From Membranipora membranacea (taxonomy: Eukaryota > Bryozoa > Gymnolaemata > Cheilostomatida > Membraniporidae), in NCBI GenBank assembly GCA_914767715.1, contig OU612075.1, positions 20,894,001-20,958,000 of the forward strand: a DNA stretch of 64,000 nucleotides. The letters run 5' to 3'. The notes beneath the pieces are model-generated. The model did not search any database and was not told the DNA's origin. It was given only the letters and a program-made list of their open reading frames with translations. Of this stretch, positions 49,101-61,717 are shown in pieces. The first letter of the stretch is position 1. Each line of letters begins with the position of its first letter. A program made the translations under genes and the position numbers.

Positions 49101-50028
49101 CTCGGCCAGATATGAGATACAGATATGAGATACAGATATGAGAGATTCATGCTCTGATCTACTGTATGGTTAAACATATGATATCACTAATTGTTGCCTA
49201 ATGCGATTATAGTAAGGCTTCCTCCTTTCAAAGGGACTTCAGAGTTGTCTGTTCTCAATGATGGGTCGTTTTCGTTCTTGTTGACATAATCCTTGTTGTG
49301 ATTGGCTGCCTGGCTGCAGAGATGGACATTGCCTGAAGGCGGTGCACTAATTTGGCAGGGATGCTATTGTTTCCTTTTGGTATTGTTTTCATCAGTGATC
49401 AGTAATTCATTAGTGATGTGACATTATTAATGTGATGCTTTATTGTACTCGAGGGTTAGTGTGGGTTTTGTAGGGCTATTGAAAAGTTGAGTACGCTGCA
49501 GTTGATAAAGCTATGAAGGTGACTTGTTAGAGTGCTCGCTGCTGTATACGATTACTCATCCTACTATCAGTCCAGTGTTGAGAACAACAAGGCTAAGAGT
49601 CAGAGAATATTATTATCTCTTCTCCGACAAGATAGATACATACCTCGGCTGATATCAGACGCTTAATTGTAGAGAAGAGTACTTACATCAATTATATCGT
49701 TTTGGGTTGCTCAGAATCATCCATATCATTGAAACGATCTGCAAAGGAAACAATTTGTTTTCACTTTTAACATATAAACTTCATCACTCACGGATAATCT
49801 GTCATTAATCACCAGCGAAAAGTCTAACGAGGACGAAATAATACATCGGTGACTCATCAGCAGTGAATATTTAAACTATTACATCGCCGATGACAATCGG
49901 TTGAGTGACTTCATTCATTCATATTGCAGCCTCGTTAATTCAGCTATTCTTACATCGTTGACTGCTGAAGTGTGTGGATCGTAATTTTACAAAGTTGCTT
50001 CAGCGAGAGGATTTTATATTGAGTAGCA
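46111..50028. other. Intergenic / upstream region of Nck
   Basis: No confident gene. A possible exon at 48723-48810 is listed separately. Otherwise there are short simple repeats (GTAT near 46999, AT near 47153). The Nck promoter is probably within the last kilobase. Confidence 0.4.
48723..48810 (+). other. Possible orphan exon upstream of Nck
   Basis: Bounded by CTTTACAG and AAG|GTGAGA. One frame is open through all 88 bases (VSRDPDDLWVILYIKLWPVV...) and ends in phase 0, matching the phase-0 start of the Nck exon at 50709. There is no family match. It may be an alternative 5' exon or chance. Confidence 0.25.
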
Positions 50029-53000
50029 ATGGTTGGTGAGAGCCCAACCAGTAATATGTGGGTGAGTGTCTCCTCTAATCGCCATTGCCATATTGTAGCA
50101 CATCTACAGAAATACCTGGTCCTCTACAGCCAGGCCATGGAGACAAAATTGTCGTCAATTATTTATTTGTATCTCAGACTTGACTGTTCTCAAGTTACTG
50201 AGTTAACTCATTGTATACCATGTTGGTGCATTTGTCTGTCTGTATTATATTTATTGGTCGATGTTATGTTCTCAGTGTCTGGCTGATATTCACAGGAGAG
50301 AGATGATATTACAGCACTACAAAGCGCGCTGCCAATCGAGGCCGAAAAGTCATCATGTATAATAATATCAAAGCAGCTCCTTGATCTCACTTCAGTCCTG
50401 AGTTTATTCACACTGTCCGAGTATCTGGTTTTTATAATTTGATTTATCCTCCGCTCTGCACATGAGTGTATTATATATGTACAGACTGAGACAAGCTGAG
50501 CTCGTTGTGACTGTATATTATAGACTGAGACAAGCTGAGCTCGTTGTGACTGTATATTATAGACTGAGACAAGCTGAGCTCGTTTTGACTGTATCTTATA
50601 GACTGAGACAAGCTGAGCTCGTTCTCGTTGTGACTGTATATTATTATACATCACTGAGGTATATCAGTATTATACATGTACTCAGACTACTGAACTGTTT
50701 ACTTATAGAAATCTAGGAAGAGTGGCGGCGGCAGCAGCTGGTCGCTAAAATCTCTAAAAGGCAGCAATTGGTCTCTGAAATCTCTCAAAATGTCCACAAG
50801 TAAGTTTAGTATTCAGTTGTATCTTTATAAGGATCATATACCCAATGATGCACAATATACATTATGCTGTATTAGAGTAGATTTGTGTATAAAATTAATT
50901 CTATCTTAGCAGAGAGAATAAAGATCACCATTTGGGATAAAAGTAATCAGAGCATTGAAAAGGGGATCAGCTTGTTGACGTCTGATGTGACTCATAGTTG
51001 GCTACCAGCAGATTGATCTGTATTACTCCTAGTTGAGTTACTAATGTAAAGACATATCACCATGTTGCTCTGTAAACCTGATATGGGAATCTCTTTGTGC
51101 AAGCTCTATGTTCAAATATCCTACCCTTATTTACCACACCACTCTCGTTGATGTTGTTTAGGCAATGGCAGCTCAGAAATAGAGCAAATGGTCATAGCTA
51201 AGTATGACTACAAAGCTAAAGATACACAGGAACTGGATATAACTAAGAATGAGAAACTGGTGCTATTAGACGACAGTAAACATTGGTGGATGGTAAGTGA
51301 TGGGGTTGTAACTCTACTATTATATCTCATATATATATGTCTGCATTAGAGTCTCTCAGGATATTAGTGCCCTTCAGTGTTTATATCGAGAATCTGTAGG
51401 AATATAGGTTCCCAGGATTTGTTCTTCAGAGAGTTTATTGGTTCGTCGCTGCTTCGTTGGTATGTGTTGTAAAATCTCACTTCCCGTTGTCTAATGATGA
51501 GTTTCATTCAAACTTTAATGTTGGTGTACTACAAACTCTGCTATTTTTTGTGAGTTATTTAAGCAGTAAATGTGAGCTGGTGTTGTCATTAGTGAATTAT
51601 TCCTGAAAGGCATCCTTGTGACTCATAGCTAAGTTCATCTACAACAAGTCCATTTATGATACTCTGTGATTGTGTGACTTATATTACACCAGGCGCTGGA
51701 TATCGTCACTTAGTAAATGTCACGCAACATTCCTAAAAAAAACCTGCTTAACGTTTAGGAAATGTGTGATTAATTCTGAATCCTCAAAATAATTGACTGT
51801 TACCTGTTTGGAAATATCAGTTAGCATTTGGTAATGTTTATGATTGTCACAAGATGAGTAACACACATTTCTGGAGTTGTGCAAATGTAAAAGAAAGGAG
51901 AGTTTTATGTGTGAATCGGCCCTCTTATCAGTGTTTAGAGTCAGATCCTGATTTAGTACTAATTTTTCTCATGCTCGGGGCGTTGATATTTTTTCCCCTC
52001 TTACTCATCACTATGATGAAGGGAATGTATAGATGGTAAAATACACCTGCCAGGCTTCTGTTCATCTGCTCAGGCAGGGATGGGGGTGATATATTTCTGT
52101 TGCTGGATTACCATGAAATGGATAGAATTTAGTAGAGTTCAGTGAAGCCCCCCCTCCCATTGGTTGGTGATTGATAGATGTTGTGATATTTAAATTAATA
52201 CACTTATGTTTACACACTATTGTAAACAATACCAGGCCATTACACTGAAACTCAATCAGCTGAAGTAGTAGCTTCACACAAAATGGCCCTGTGATCATTT
52301 CAACACAAAAGAACTCGGCGAGCAGATTTCCTTCCTTCTTGAGCATAGCACAGTGATTAATTCTTAATTCATAGGCCTGAATCACCATATTATAGAGAGG
52401 ATAGCAGGCAGTAGTGTTGCCAAAATGGTGTCAGATTTAGGCAGTTACAAGGTATTGTACATGACCAAAATATATGACAGCCAATCCCAAAGCTGCCACT
52501 TAACAATGGTGCACCTTCCCTTTTCACATCCAGTTAAAAACAATATTCTGGTTGTCAGAAGTTGTTGTTGTTGTAGAGGGTCTACCACACATTCAGATGT
52601 TTCAACTGTCTATCAGTACTTGAATGATGGCGACTTGTTTCCCGCTTGGATATTTTGTTTCTCCACATTTTCCTCTGTTTCCCAACATTTATTTTGGCAC
52701 TCAGACTGCCTGGCTAGTAGGGTGCAGTATCCATTGAGTCATCTCGACACAATATGTGCCAACAAACCCTACATGTTACTGTCCTTATAGTTCCAGCTGG
52801 CATATTCCTGTATTTTTCCATCGTCATCTGTTTCTGACATCATCATCATATTCATGGATTGTGCTACTTTCTATGCTCAGGAGAAGGGAAGAATGGAATA
52901 TTTGTAGGCATAGTGTGGAATCTCATCATTGTTATTCCATACCAGTATTTGTTGTGTATGTTTATAAGTTTTGTAGTATTAGATGTATCCTGCAATACAT

Positions 53001-56000
53001 TCCTGTACACTGGTGTAGATAAGCCTTTCTCCAGCCCTTTGTCTCCATGTTGAGTTGTGATTTTGTGTTTATTACTGGTGATAAAATGTGACATCATCTT
53101 GTTTATGGGAAATTTATTGCTCTGCTCTCCTCAGTGATGTTCTAACAATGAGATTTTTCTGGTGCACAAGAATTATCATCATTTTAATGGCCAAGCTGTT
53201 ATATAACATACTCAGTGGTTTCTATCACTCAATCTGATAATGACATCTTTGTCGCAGTAATTGGCTCGTCTATGTTTGTGAGGATTGGGTGGACCTCACC
53301 TTTCCTCACTACCATATCATCCACACCCACGCCTTCTATAAGACCACCCTACTAAACTACATTCTCAGAGACGATCAGTTATCCAGCCTACACTGTGACT
53401 TCAAACAGCGATTGCATGCCTCTTTCCGTTCCTATGTGACTTCGTTCCTAATTTCTATTTTCGGCGATTTTCTTTATGAGAGTTAATTTGAGCATGCTTC
53501 CAGAATTTGTCTGTGTCGGTGTTTTTAGTGTAACCTTTTGTCCCAAATCGAGTGCTTCTTTTTGTTGAGCTTTTGTTGTTGTAGAATGGAAATTTAATCT
53601 TTAGTATTTGAGACACAATAAGGTAGCCTGATGCCATCCCATTGTTCTGTATTTTGTTACCGCATTCTCAGAGAGACATTTTTCTGTGCAGTGAATTCAA
53701 AATAGGAAATTGCTCATTGACTCAGCATAGCTGGGAGGCACAATTTGTGAGGCTCAAAAGTTTTTTATTGAATAGGAATAGTTATATAGTGTTTGCCTGC
53801 AGTTTGTAAAACATGATTTCGGTGAAATCATTGTCATAATTCTTGGTTTGAAGTTTCACTGGTACTTAATTGATCAATCATTATAAACATCACAGCCAGC
53901 CAAGAGTAATTTTGTATCTGTACTCAAACTGACTACATGAAATGGTGTCATTGGGATTAGCAAAGGAACCACACTGGTTAACATCTGCCACTAAATGCTA
54001 ATCTCTATGAGGTGGCAGGGAGATTGTTTACTGTGTTGTGACAAAATTTTTGTTGACTTGACTCATTCTATTCACCACAATCCCGAAATATGTGCATATA
54101 CTTAAATCTGGTGACTAATGTATATTCAGAATAGCATTAATCTATCCATGCATTGGCAAACAGGACAAACACATCCTTCATCTTGATTGTTTTATGTCGG
54201 CCCTCTTCGAATCTGTCACATAACAACTTCACTTATGTCTCCCGTCTACTTCAAAACATGATTGATGGCAAAATAGACAAAGAAATTCATTAGCTTGAAT
54301 CATTGCTTGTAGTTCTTGAGTTAAATAGTTTATTTCACCACAATTTATGAGAGTGATTGTTAAATAATCATTTTTCTCGCTCTCTTCTTTCAGGTGAAAA
54401 ACATGAGAGACGATACAGGGTTTGTGCCATCCAACTATGTGAAGAAAATAAAACCATCAATCTTAGATTCTCTCAAGAATATCGGCAAAGGTACACTGGG
54501 GAGGAAACGATCGGCTGATAGAATACAGGTAAAAATATTCAAGCCTCAATCACAAGTCGTGACCAGACACTGTCAGGGTCTCAGCGTTACCACTGTTCCC
54601 ATCATTATTCTGTTCATGTGGTTTTTTCCATCACTCTCAACATTTCCTTATATAAGAAAATCATGACTGTCCCAAGACGGAGACATGTCCACACAAGCGG
54701 TTATCTCCTCGGAGTATGTGAGACTTTAGCTACTCTGTGCTGTTGTTGATCCCTCTTAGCTAAGACTGTCTCACTGCTTGACCTGACAGCACCTGCTCAC
54801 AGTCGTCACATGTATTCTTAGAATCGCGCCAACGGATAATCAGATCAGTCAGTGAGCCTCCTTATATCCTCCTTATACTGGGTTTGTGTCAGGTCAGCTC
54901 TCACATTGTGTATGTACTAGAGAGGTACCTACAATGTGGCTAACACATGCAGCTAATCAACAATCGACACACGGCCTAAACATCTCATCATCTCAACTCC
55001 TGTCTTCTCCAGTCTTTGACACAAAGATTGCGCCAATAAGTTGTCAAGCATATTATGTTGGCAGTCGTCCCTCCGGAGTTTTGGGAGTATGCTATGTTTC
55101 TAAGTGCAGACCTACCGTGTGCTGCCATGATGAATAAACAAAATAAACATTAAAATAAAATATATATTATGTGTGTCATAATATATGATAAGGATTGCCA
55201 TATTGAAGTCAGTGATCACTTTGTCTTTAGGTACAGCAGATAGCGCAGAGTTTTAATGACCACTCGATCACACAGAACGGCTCCGGCGGAGGTGACGGGG
55301 AGGAGGCCCCCGTAGGAGCGTACGTACACGCTAAATACTCATATATTGCACAGCAGCCTGATGAGCTATCATTTACTAAAGGAGATTATATACAAGTAAC
55401 TGAGAAATCTAACGATGGCTGGTGGAAAGGTAAGACAATAAACCATATGCGAAGGGTTACATATTTTCATTTCTGTAATGTATTGCATATCAAAAATACT
55501 TTTTTGAAGATTTTACATGGACACTAGTAATTTACATTCTCTATAGTCGTCATAACGGAGTCACTCGACCTGAGGTCAGACAGGTCATTTCCTGTGTGTG
55601 CTGTTTACATTTGTAACGGCAGTGGGTATTTGTTCTGAAGTTTGTTGCTCTTACTGACAATCTTGAGTGGATATAGAGGCTAGACCTTCCACACAGAATC
55701 AATTAATAGATGAATACTTGTGACATAGAATACCTATACCTTCACTTGAGTTATAGAATTTTAGGATATGGGAGTTGTAGGATTTTAGGGTATTATGGGA
55801 GTATCTAATCAATATCCAAACTTTATCCATAACATCATATTTTGACACTCTGGCTGTAGTTCAATCGGCTATTGGGGTAACAAAACAATGCTGATGTTTT
55901 GAAATTTGATCGCTTTTGGCAGCGGCAGATTTTAATCTGTTAGTCAGCTGACAAGGTTGATGATGTAGACAGGAGTTGATGACATAAAACTACCCATCAT

Positions 56001-58709
56001 CAAACAAAATAAACATTCATGACTAGACACTGCGGCAGCGTTTTAATTACATCCATCACAACTGGTGACAACGGTTTACCGCTGGCAGCACGCCTGAAAA
56101 ACACTGAGCTCGCTGATGTTAAAACACAGCATTCAGATCGCCAACACTAACTGTCTGCCAGCCCTCTTAGAATTACTAACAATCCAGTATCCAATTGAAT
56201 CTTATGTGCAAAGTACTCGATGGCTATAACTTGTGACTCATATGTTACTGTGTATATACTTTGATTGTGCTTATATTTAGGGCAGCAATAACAATAGACC
56301 CTCAAATCTAAATAAGCCCTTTGTTTTTCTGCATAGTTGGATGCAGTGAATGCTGATTTAATATTAGTGTTGTGATAAGAAATGATCTCACTCAATGTCA
56401 GCCTTGTCAGCTCAGCCTGCAAGTACTCTGTAACCCAGAGCTATGTGTGCCTGTGTGCTAAAATACACAGATAGGGGCTGTGACTAGTACGGGGTATGAC
56501 CTGCCGTGGAATGTACAGGGAATGTCTGTAGATATATTATAAGGGTTTTCTGCCCTTATTAGTCATCCAGATTATTCAGTACAGGCCTTATTCACTCACT
56601 CATACCCGAGCCTTTTTTAAGGCTTAAAACATAACACTGTATTTATAGTCTTGTTTCTTGTTTTTTTTTTAGGAACAAAAAGCGGGGAGGCAGGCTGGTT
56701 CCCCAGTAATTATGTAGACACAGCCCAGGAGCAGATGTACTCGAGGCCTGATGTATTCCCTGCCGAACCAGTAAACACAGAACCTCTAGAAATAGTTATC
56801 ACATTATATCCGTTCAGCACCACTAACCATGAAGAACTTAGCTTCGAAAAAGATGAAAGGTAAATACTTATTTAATAATAATATACTGTTCTCACTCATC
56901 TGGTTCTTTGGACAATCGGACAAATAAGATCCTTTATTTTTGTAATTTCTTAAACTGTTATTGCTCCTAGGGAATTGAAGACGCTGATAATGTGCCCGCC
57001 TCACTCAATAACTTGATCAGAGATGGGGAGACAGAACCAGTTTCTGAATCATGACAACCTTTTAGTCATGCTGTCTTTGAAAATTAGGTACACATAGACT
57101 GACTTGGAGACAGCAGACCACAGAAGTTCATGCCCTCACTGATTGCCTTGTCTTCCAATGATGGTGATAATAACAACTCCATTCTATTATCAGTTTTCAC
57201 AAATTGATGACCTCTGATATATACCAGCCTGAGCCAAAGCTAAGGGTGTAAATTCTGCCTTAGCATCCTCACATTCCATGTACCGTGATACACGTCCTGC
57301 CGGTCTCAGTCTTACGCTGGCCTCTGGTGTTACTTTGGTGTCTAAGATCAGTGACATACTCAGTACCGTATCAGTCGCCAAAAACCATAATTATCACTAA
57401 TTGTGAGATCACGTCTGACTCTCATTTATAGGTTAGAGATTTATGAGAAACCGGAGAATGATCCACAGTGGTGGAAAGCACGTAATGAGCGAGGGGAAGC
57501 TGGCTTAGTACCTAGGAACTATGTACAAGTACTCAGTCAAACTGCCCCTGTCACCGAGGAGCTCTCTGATAAGTATGTCACTCTTTTATAACTGCTAGTT
57601 TTATAACTATGTACCACTGATACAACAATTTACGCACTTACGTAAATTAATTTTTCCCTGATAATTTTGACTGTTTTTGCGTATCTTTGCCGATTTGACA
57701 GGGTGATATATTCTCTATTTTTCGCAGATGAAAAATATGCATACTTGTCTCATACTTTATCAATTTTCATTCATGCCGCTTCTGCTGGAATTTCCCGTGA
57801 ACATCAAATCAAGCTCTTATATTCGTTATCATCGAAGTAAATGATCTCACTTGGAGTTGCAGAAAATCGCACCGTTTGATAATTATGTCAATGTCCTATC
57901 GAGTAATGTGCAGCCATCACAACAAGATCTTATCATTTATTTGTAGAGAGGAAGACATGGAAGGGAGATTAAAGTACGCTAAAGGATTGAAGTACGAGCT
58001 TAAGGACTGGTTCTACGGCAAAATAACGAGATCTGAAGCAGAAAACTGGCTCAGTCGTCTCGCTGATCACGGTGATTTTCTTGTCCGCCAGTCTGAAACT
58101 AATGTAAGTTCACATCATGAATAGTTTTTATTATCACTTGAAAACCTTGCCACAAGATTAACCAGTTGTACAGAAGCTTTATTTGTAACTGCTCTGCAAT
58201 AGTGCTGGGTCGAAAACCCCGTCTCTTAACTTTCTCACTCCTGTGTGGAAATTAAGGCTACAGCGCAGGGTATGCAGGCATTGTTGTTTGTGATCTTAAA
58301 GTGATTTCAATAAAAAATCTGTAGAATTGTATATTTACTACTATATATATTATTGATATCTATGATATTACTTCCTATCATTTCTGTCTGTTCCTATGTT
58401 CTTCTGCTATCATATAATCATTCTATCAAATCATATTTACGTGTAGATATTATGATATCGTGTCAGGGGAAATGATATAACTACTTTTTTGTTCTCTCAT
58501 TTTTACAGAAGGGGGATTTCACTGTGTCAGTAAAGGCATCAACTAAAAATAGACATTTTCTGGTCAGCTCTGCCAATGATGAAACAGAATTTAAAATAGG
58601 ACAACAAAAGTTTTCATCATTGGACGAATTAGTGGACCACTATACGAGGCATCCCATATTCCGAAGTGACACTGAAAAGTTGTATCTAGTGAAGGCTTTC
58701 AGGTTATGA
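50029..58709 (+). CDS. NCK: Nck/Dock SH3-SH3-SH3-SH2 adaptor
   Basis: Nine exons, 50029-50061, 50709-50799, 51162-51292, 54394-54528, 55231-55429, 56673-56859, 57432-57572, 57947-58103 and 58509-58709, give 424 residues. SH3-1 is about 52-105 ([26 protein letters not shown]). SH3-2 is about 161-212 ([29 protein letters not shown]). SH3-3 is about 237-292 ([35 protein letters not shown]). SH2 is about 327-424 ([15 protein letters not shown], the phosphotyrosine-binding R353 in [25 protein letters not shown]). The family links tyrosine-phosphorylated receptors to WASP, PAK and actin remodelling. Human NCK1 is 377 residues. The extra 44 or so residues come from exons 1-2, which join in phase and include a doubled WSLKSLK. 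A shorter protein could start at the ATG at 50790. Intron 3 is 3.1 kb. AATAAA lies at 60183. Confidence 0.94.
50473..50645. repeat. 39-bp minisatellite in Nck intron 1
   Basis: Four units of about 39 bases, each containing AGACTGAGACAAGCTGAGCT followed by CGTTGTGACTGTATATTAT. The last has a short internal CTCGTT duplication. The unit length is a multiple of three, which yields repetitive open frames on both strands. Given its intronic position I consider these non-coding. Confidence 0.9.
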
Positions 58710-60484
58710 TAATTGGATATCCATCCATACTTTAACTAACACATCGAAACCAAAGACTATGGGATCATTTTTTTGCACTTTGTATATAATTTTCAAATTT
58801 ATATATCCTTAACTGACTGGACCTTAAGTTAGCCCTCTAAAAGGCTTAAATATTAGATAATTCTCAGTGTTAGCTGGGCCAATACTTCGACTTACCACAC
58901 CTAAATAATATACCATGGTCTTTTACTGAGACGCTAACTTTGTGCCTGAGCTGGATGATTTTTTTCTAACATATCAAACTATCCAAGCTTTGTCTAGCTT
59001 ACTTGGTTAAACGTTTACTAATCTCATACTGTCAGTTGCCTTAGCTGGTTACTTAATTCAATTAATTAATATTTTATACAAGTTATATTCTCTCTCCTAA
59101 CATCTCACCTGAATCTGATTATATTTTGCCTGCACTGATGGGTCATCACTCTTTTACATGCGGTGATTGGTCAGCACTCTTTTACCTTGACCTTCTAGTA
59201 GAAGTTTATGACTCATCATGCAGTATTTGGTATTCACGCTCAAAACACACACCCTGTTATGTAATCTCCAGTACTTAGAGAGCTAGACACTTGAAGGGAC
59301 TGTAGTAACCAGGGAGGGTGGGACACCCACCCTCTATGGTGGTAACTGATCATTTATTGTTGAGGCTTATTGAGGAGTTGCCCACCCACTGTATTACAAA
59401 TCATAAAAGGGCACAACTCTTAATTTTTCATTATTTGATAACTAGAAGCTGACTCCGCACTTGTTTTTTGAAGCCCTTTTCTGGTTTTAGGGCCATATTT
59501 TTCTCTGAACAATTATCCAGTTACTCAGCTAATGCTGAGGAGGGACTGCATGAGATTGTCATGCTCTCTACATAGTCATATTTATACACGTATACCCCGT
59601 TATTACTCCCTCGCTCTGTCATAATTTTTCTATTTATTTTATGAAAATAATAACTTGAAAACTTGGAAATCAAAATATTCATTCAGCATTCATAAAACAG
59701 CAAGAGCAGATCAATCCCTTGTCAACAGAATCTCAGAGATTTGGGCGGAATTGTCTGTCTGAAGGGCTACTGACATTATATGAAGCAATTTACTGAGTGC
59801 AGCTTTTATTGATTTGAGTATGATATTGTGCAGAGATTTTGTGCCTGCTAAATAGATTGGGAAGTTTGGTGAATTGTGACATCAAAACAAACAAGGCTTA
59901 ATCACCGCAAAGATAAAAGCTGTTTGCTCTGCATTGATTTATCCAAAACATGGCCCATAACTATGAAAAGAAACGTGTTGGCATCTAAACATGGCAATTT
60001 TATTTTTGGTAATACTGTGTGTCACCAGTGAATATTAGACATGGGCAACAATTTGTGTCCAGCAAATAACTAATTGGTTTATAGGTACCTATTGACGCTG
60101 AAGCCCGAAGCATTAAGATCTTATTTGCTCACATGTGCGTTCATAGCTAGTAATCTTATACCTCTGACACATAAATTACAGAAATAAATTGAAACAAAAA
60201 GGTTTTGATTTTCATTGAATTAAAATAATTAAAACACAATCTGGAAATCCATTCAATTTGTAATCATGTTTTATAGTATTGTTACAAATAGTTGTTGTTT
60301 TCTAAAATTGTATTATCGAGCTTTTGTTTTGTTTTGTCGAATCTAAAGAAAAGTTATGCTTGGTAACTAAGGTTGACATTCTCCACCCAATGCCCTCCAA
60401 AGTACAGATCAGTATCAGTATAGAAAGTAAGGTTATTCACAGTGCTGCTTAGTTTGACAGGGTGCTGTCATTATTTTCTCTCAG
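58710..60484. other. Nck 3' UTR and intergenic
   Basis: No gene seen. A perfect AATAAA at 60183-60188 could end the Nck transcript, which would make a 1.5 kb 3' UTR. Confidence 0.4.
60183..60188 (+). terminator. Candidate Nck polyadenylation signal
   Basis: AATAAA about 1.5 kb past the Nck stop. Confidence 0.35.
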
Positions 60485-60538
60485 CAAGGCATTAACTCAG
60501 AGAATTCTCCAAAGTCATCCACGAACGGGCTTCATTAC
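60485..60538 (+). other. Candidate 5' UTR exon of the downstream gene
   Basis: 54 bases between TTTTCTCTCAG and GTAAGT, excellent splice sites on both sides. It is open in two frames. It most likely belongs to the leader of the gene at 61718, but could be an alternative Nck 3' exon (see findings). Confidence 0.4.
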
Positions 60539-60725
60539 GTAAGTTCTATAAAACTCTCTGTGTTAAGATCTATATATTACCATATAAGCTGTATTATACT
60601 GTATAGAGAATTAACACCCCAGATATATTATTCTGATTATATTATTAAAATATCACTTTAATGCCACCGAATTAAGATTTATTTATTGTGCTGTTATTTC
60701 TGTATCTGATTATGTTTTATTGCAG

Positions 60726-60811
60726 ATTTCTGCTTATGAGACAACAAGCTAAACAAAACACTATTGGTAGTTTTTAAATACCGGATTACATCACTACGAT
60801 ACCATGGCTAG
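60726..60811 (+). other. Candidate second 5' UTR exon of the downstream gene
   Basis: 86 bases between TTTTATTGCAG and GTAAGG. It has stops in two frames. An ATG at 60804 would start a short upstream frame out of phase with the main ATG at 61718. The next exon would begin after AG at 61689-61690. Confidence 0.4.
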
Positions 60812-61717
60812 GTAAGGATATTATAACAGTGTTGTGTTCAGATATAGTAAGTAACAAAATGTGTATTATGAGTAAGGTTCTCAGCTTTCATTACCATTAA
60901 TAGAGCAGCATTGTGACTTTGACTAGCGTCAGCAGTAGTGTATAAGATATATAAGATAAGAGACTATAAACTGGCTGATAAGGCGGCTGATGTACTAAAA
61001 TAGTAAAGATAGAGCACATTATCACTTGGTTTGTTGTGACTACATGATCTCTATATCTTGATCTCCGTGTTATGGATATAGTTATCAGTGTTAGTCTGTA
61101 ACAAGAGCCGGATAGAACCAAATAAAAACTGAGGTTTGTGTTGTCGAATCTAAATTTTCACTTTTTGTCAACATTTTTACAACTTGTCAGGAGAAAGTTA
61201 ATCACAGATCTATCTATAGATATTGATGCTTGCATAATTATTTGTTAGGTATAGTTTTTTCGTGTGAGTAACCTGCTTTTATAACTCTCGTTTTGGCTTC
61301 TCTGTCTATAGTTTTAGCGCCAAGCATGGATATGACCATAGATATGTCCATGTTCTACTGACATAGACATGTGAATATGGGGAAGCATGTTACCAGTCTT
61401 CTGGTCAATTTCCAACTCAAAAGCTTAGATCTGATCAGCATGTTCCAGTTGTTTCTATATAAATCTTCACAAACTGATTATACACATGAAATATTGATCT
61501 GATTTAAAATTTTATAAGACATTACACTACAAGTTTTATATATCACTGATTAAAACATGATGATGGATGATGGAAGAAAATAATTAATTTACACTTTTCA
61601 GTCACTCATTGGTTTATCTTAATCATACAGTATATGATTGACACATGATGTCCGTTTAGTATTCTGATGATAATCTATCGACCTGTTTCAGCTGTTCAGA
61701 ACTCTGCTCGCTGAATC

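Noticed and set aside
50462-50716. Repetitive frame ([13 protein letters not shown]) upstream of Nck
   Set aside because: It is produced by the 39-bp minisatellite and is in a different frame from the Nck exon at 50709.
52425-52790. 121-codon frame in Nck intron 3
   Set aside because: Cys-rich low-complexity composition, no splice sites that fit and no recognisable motif.
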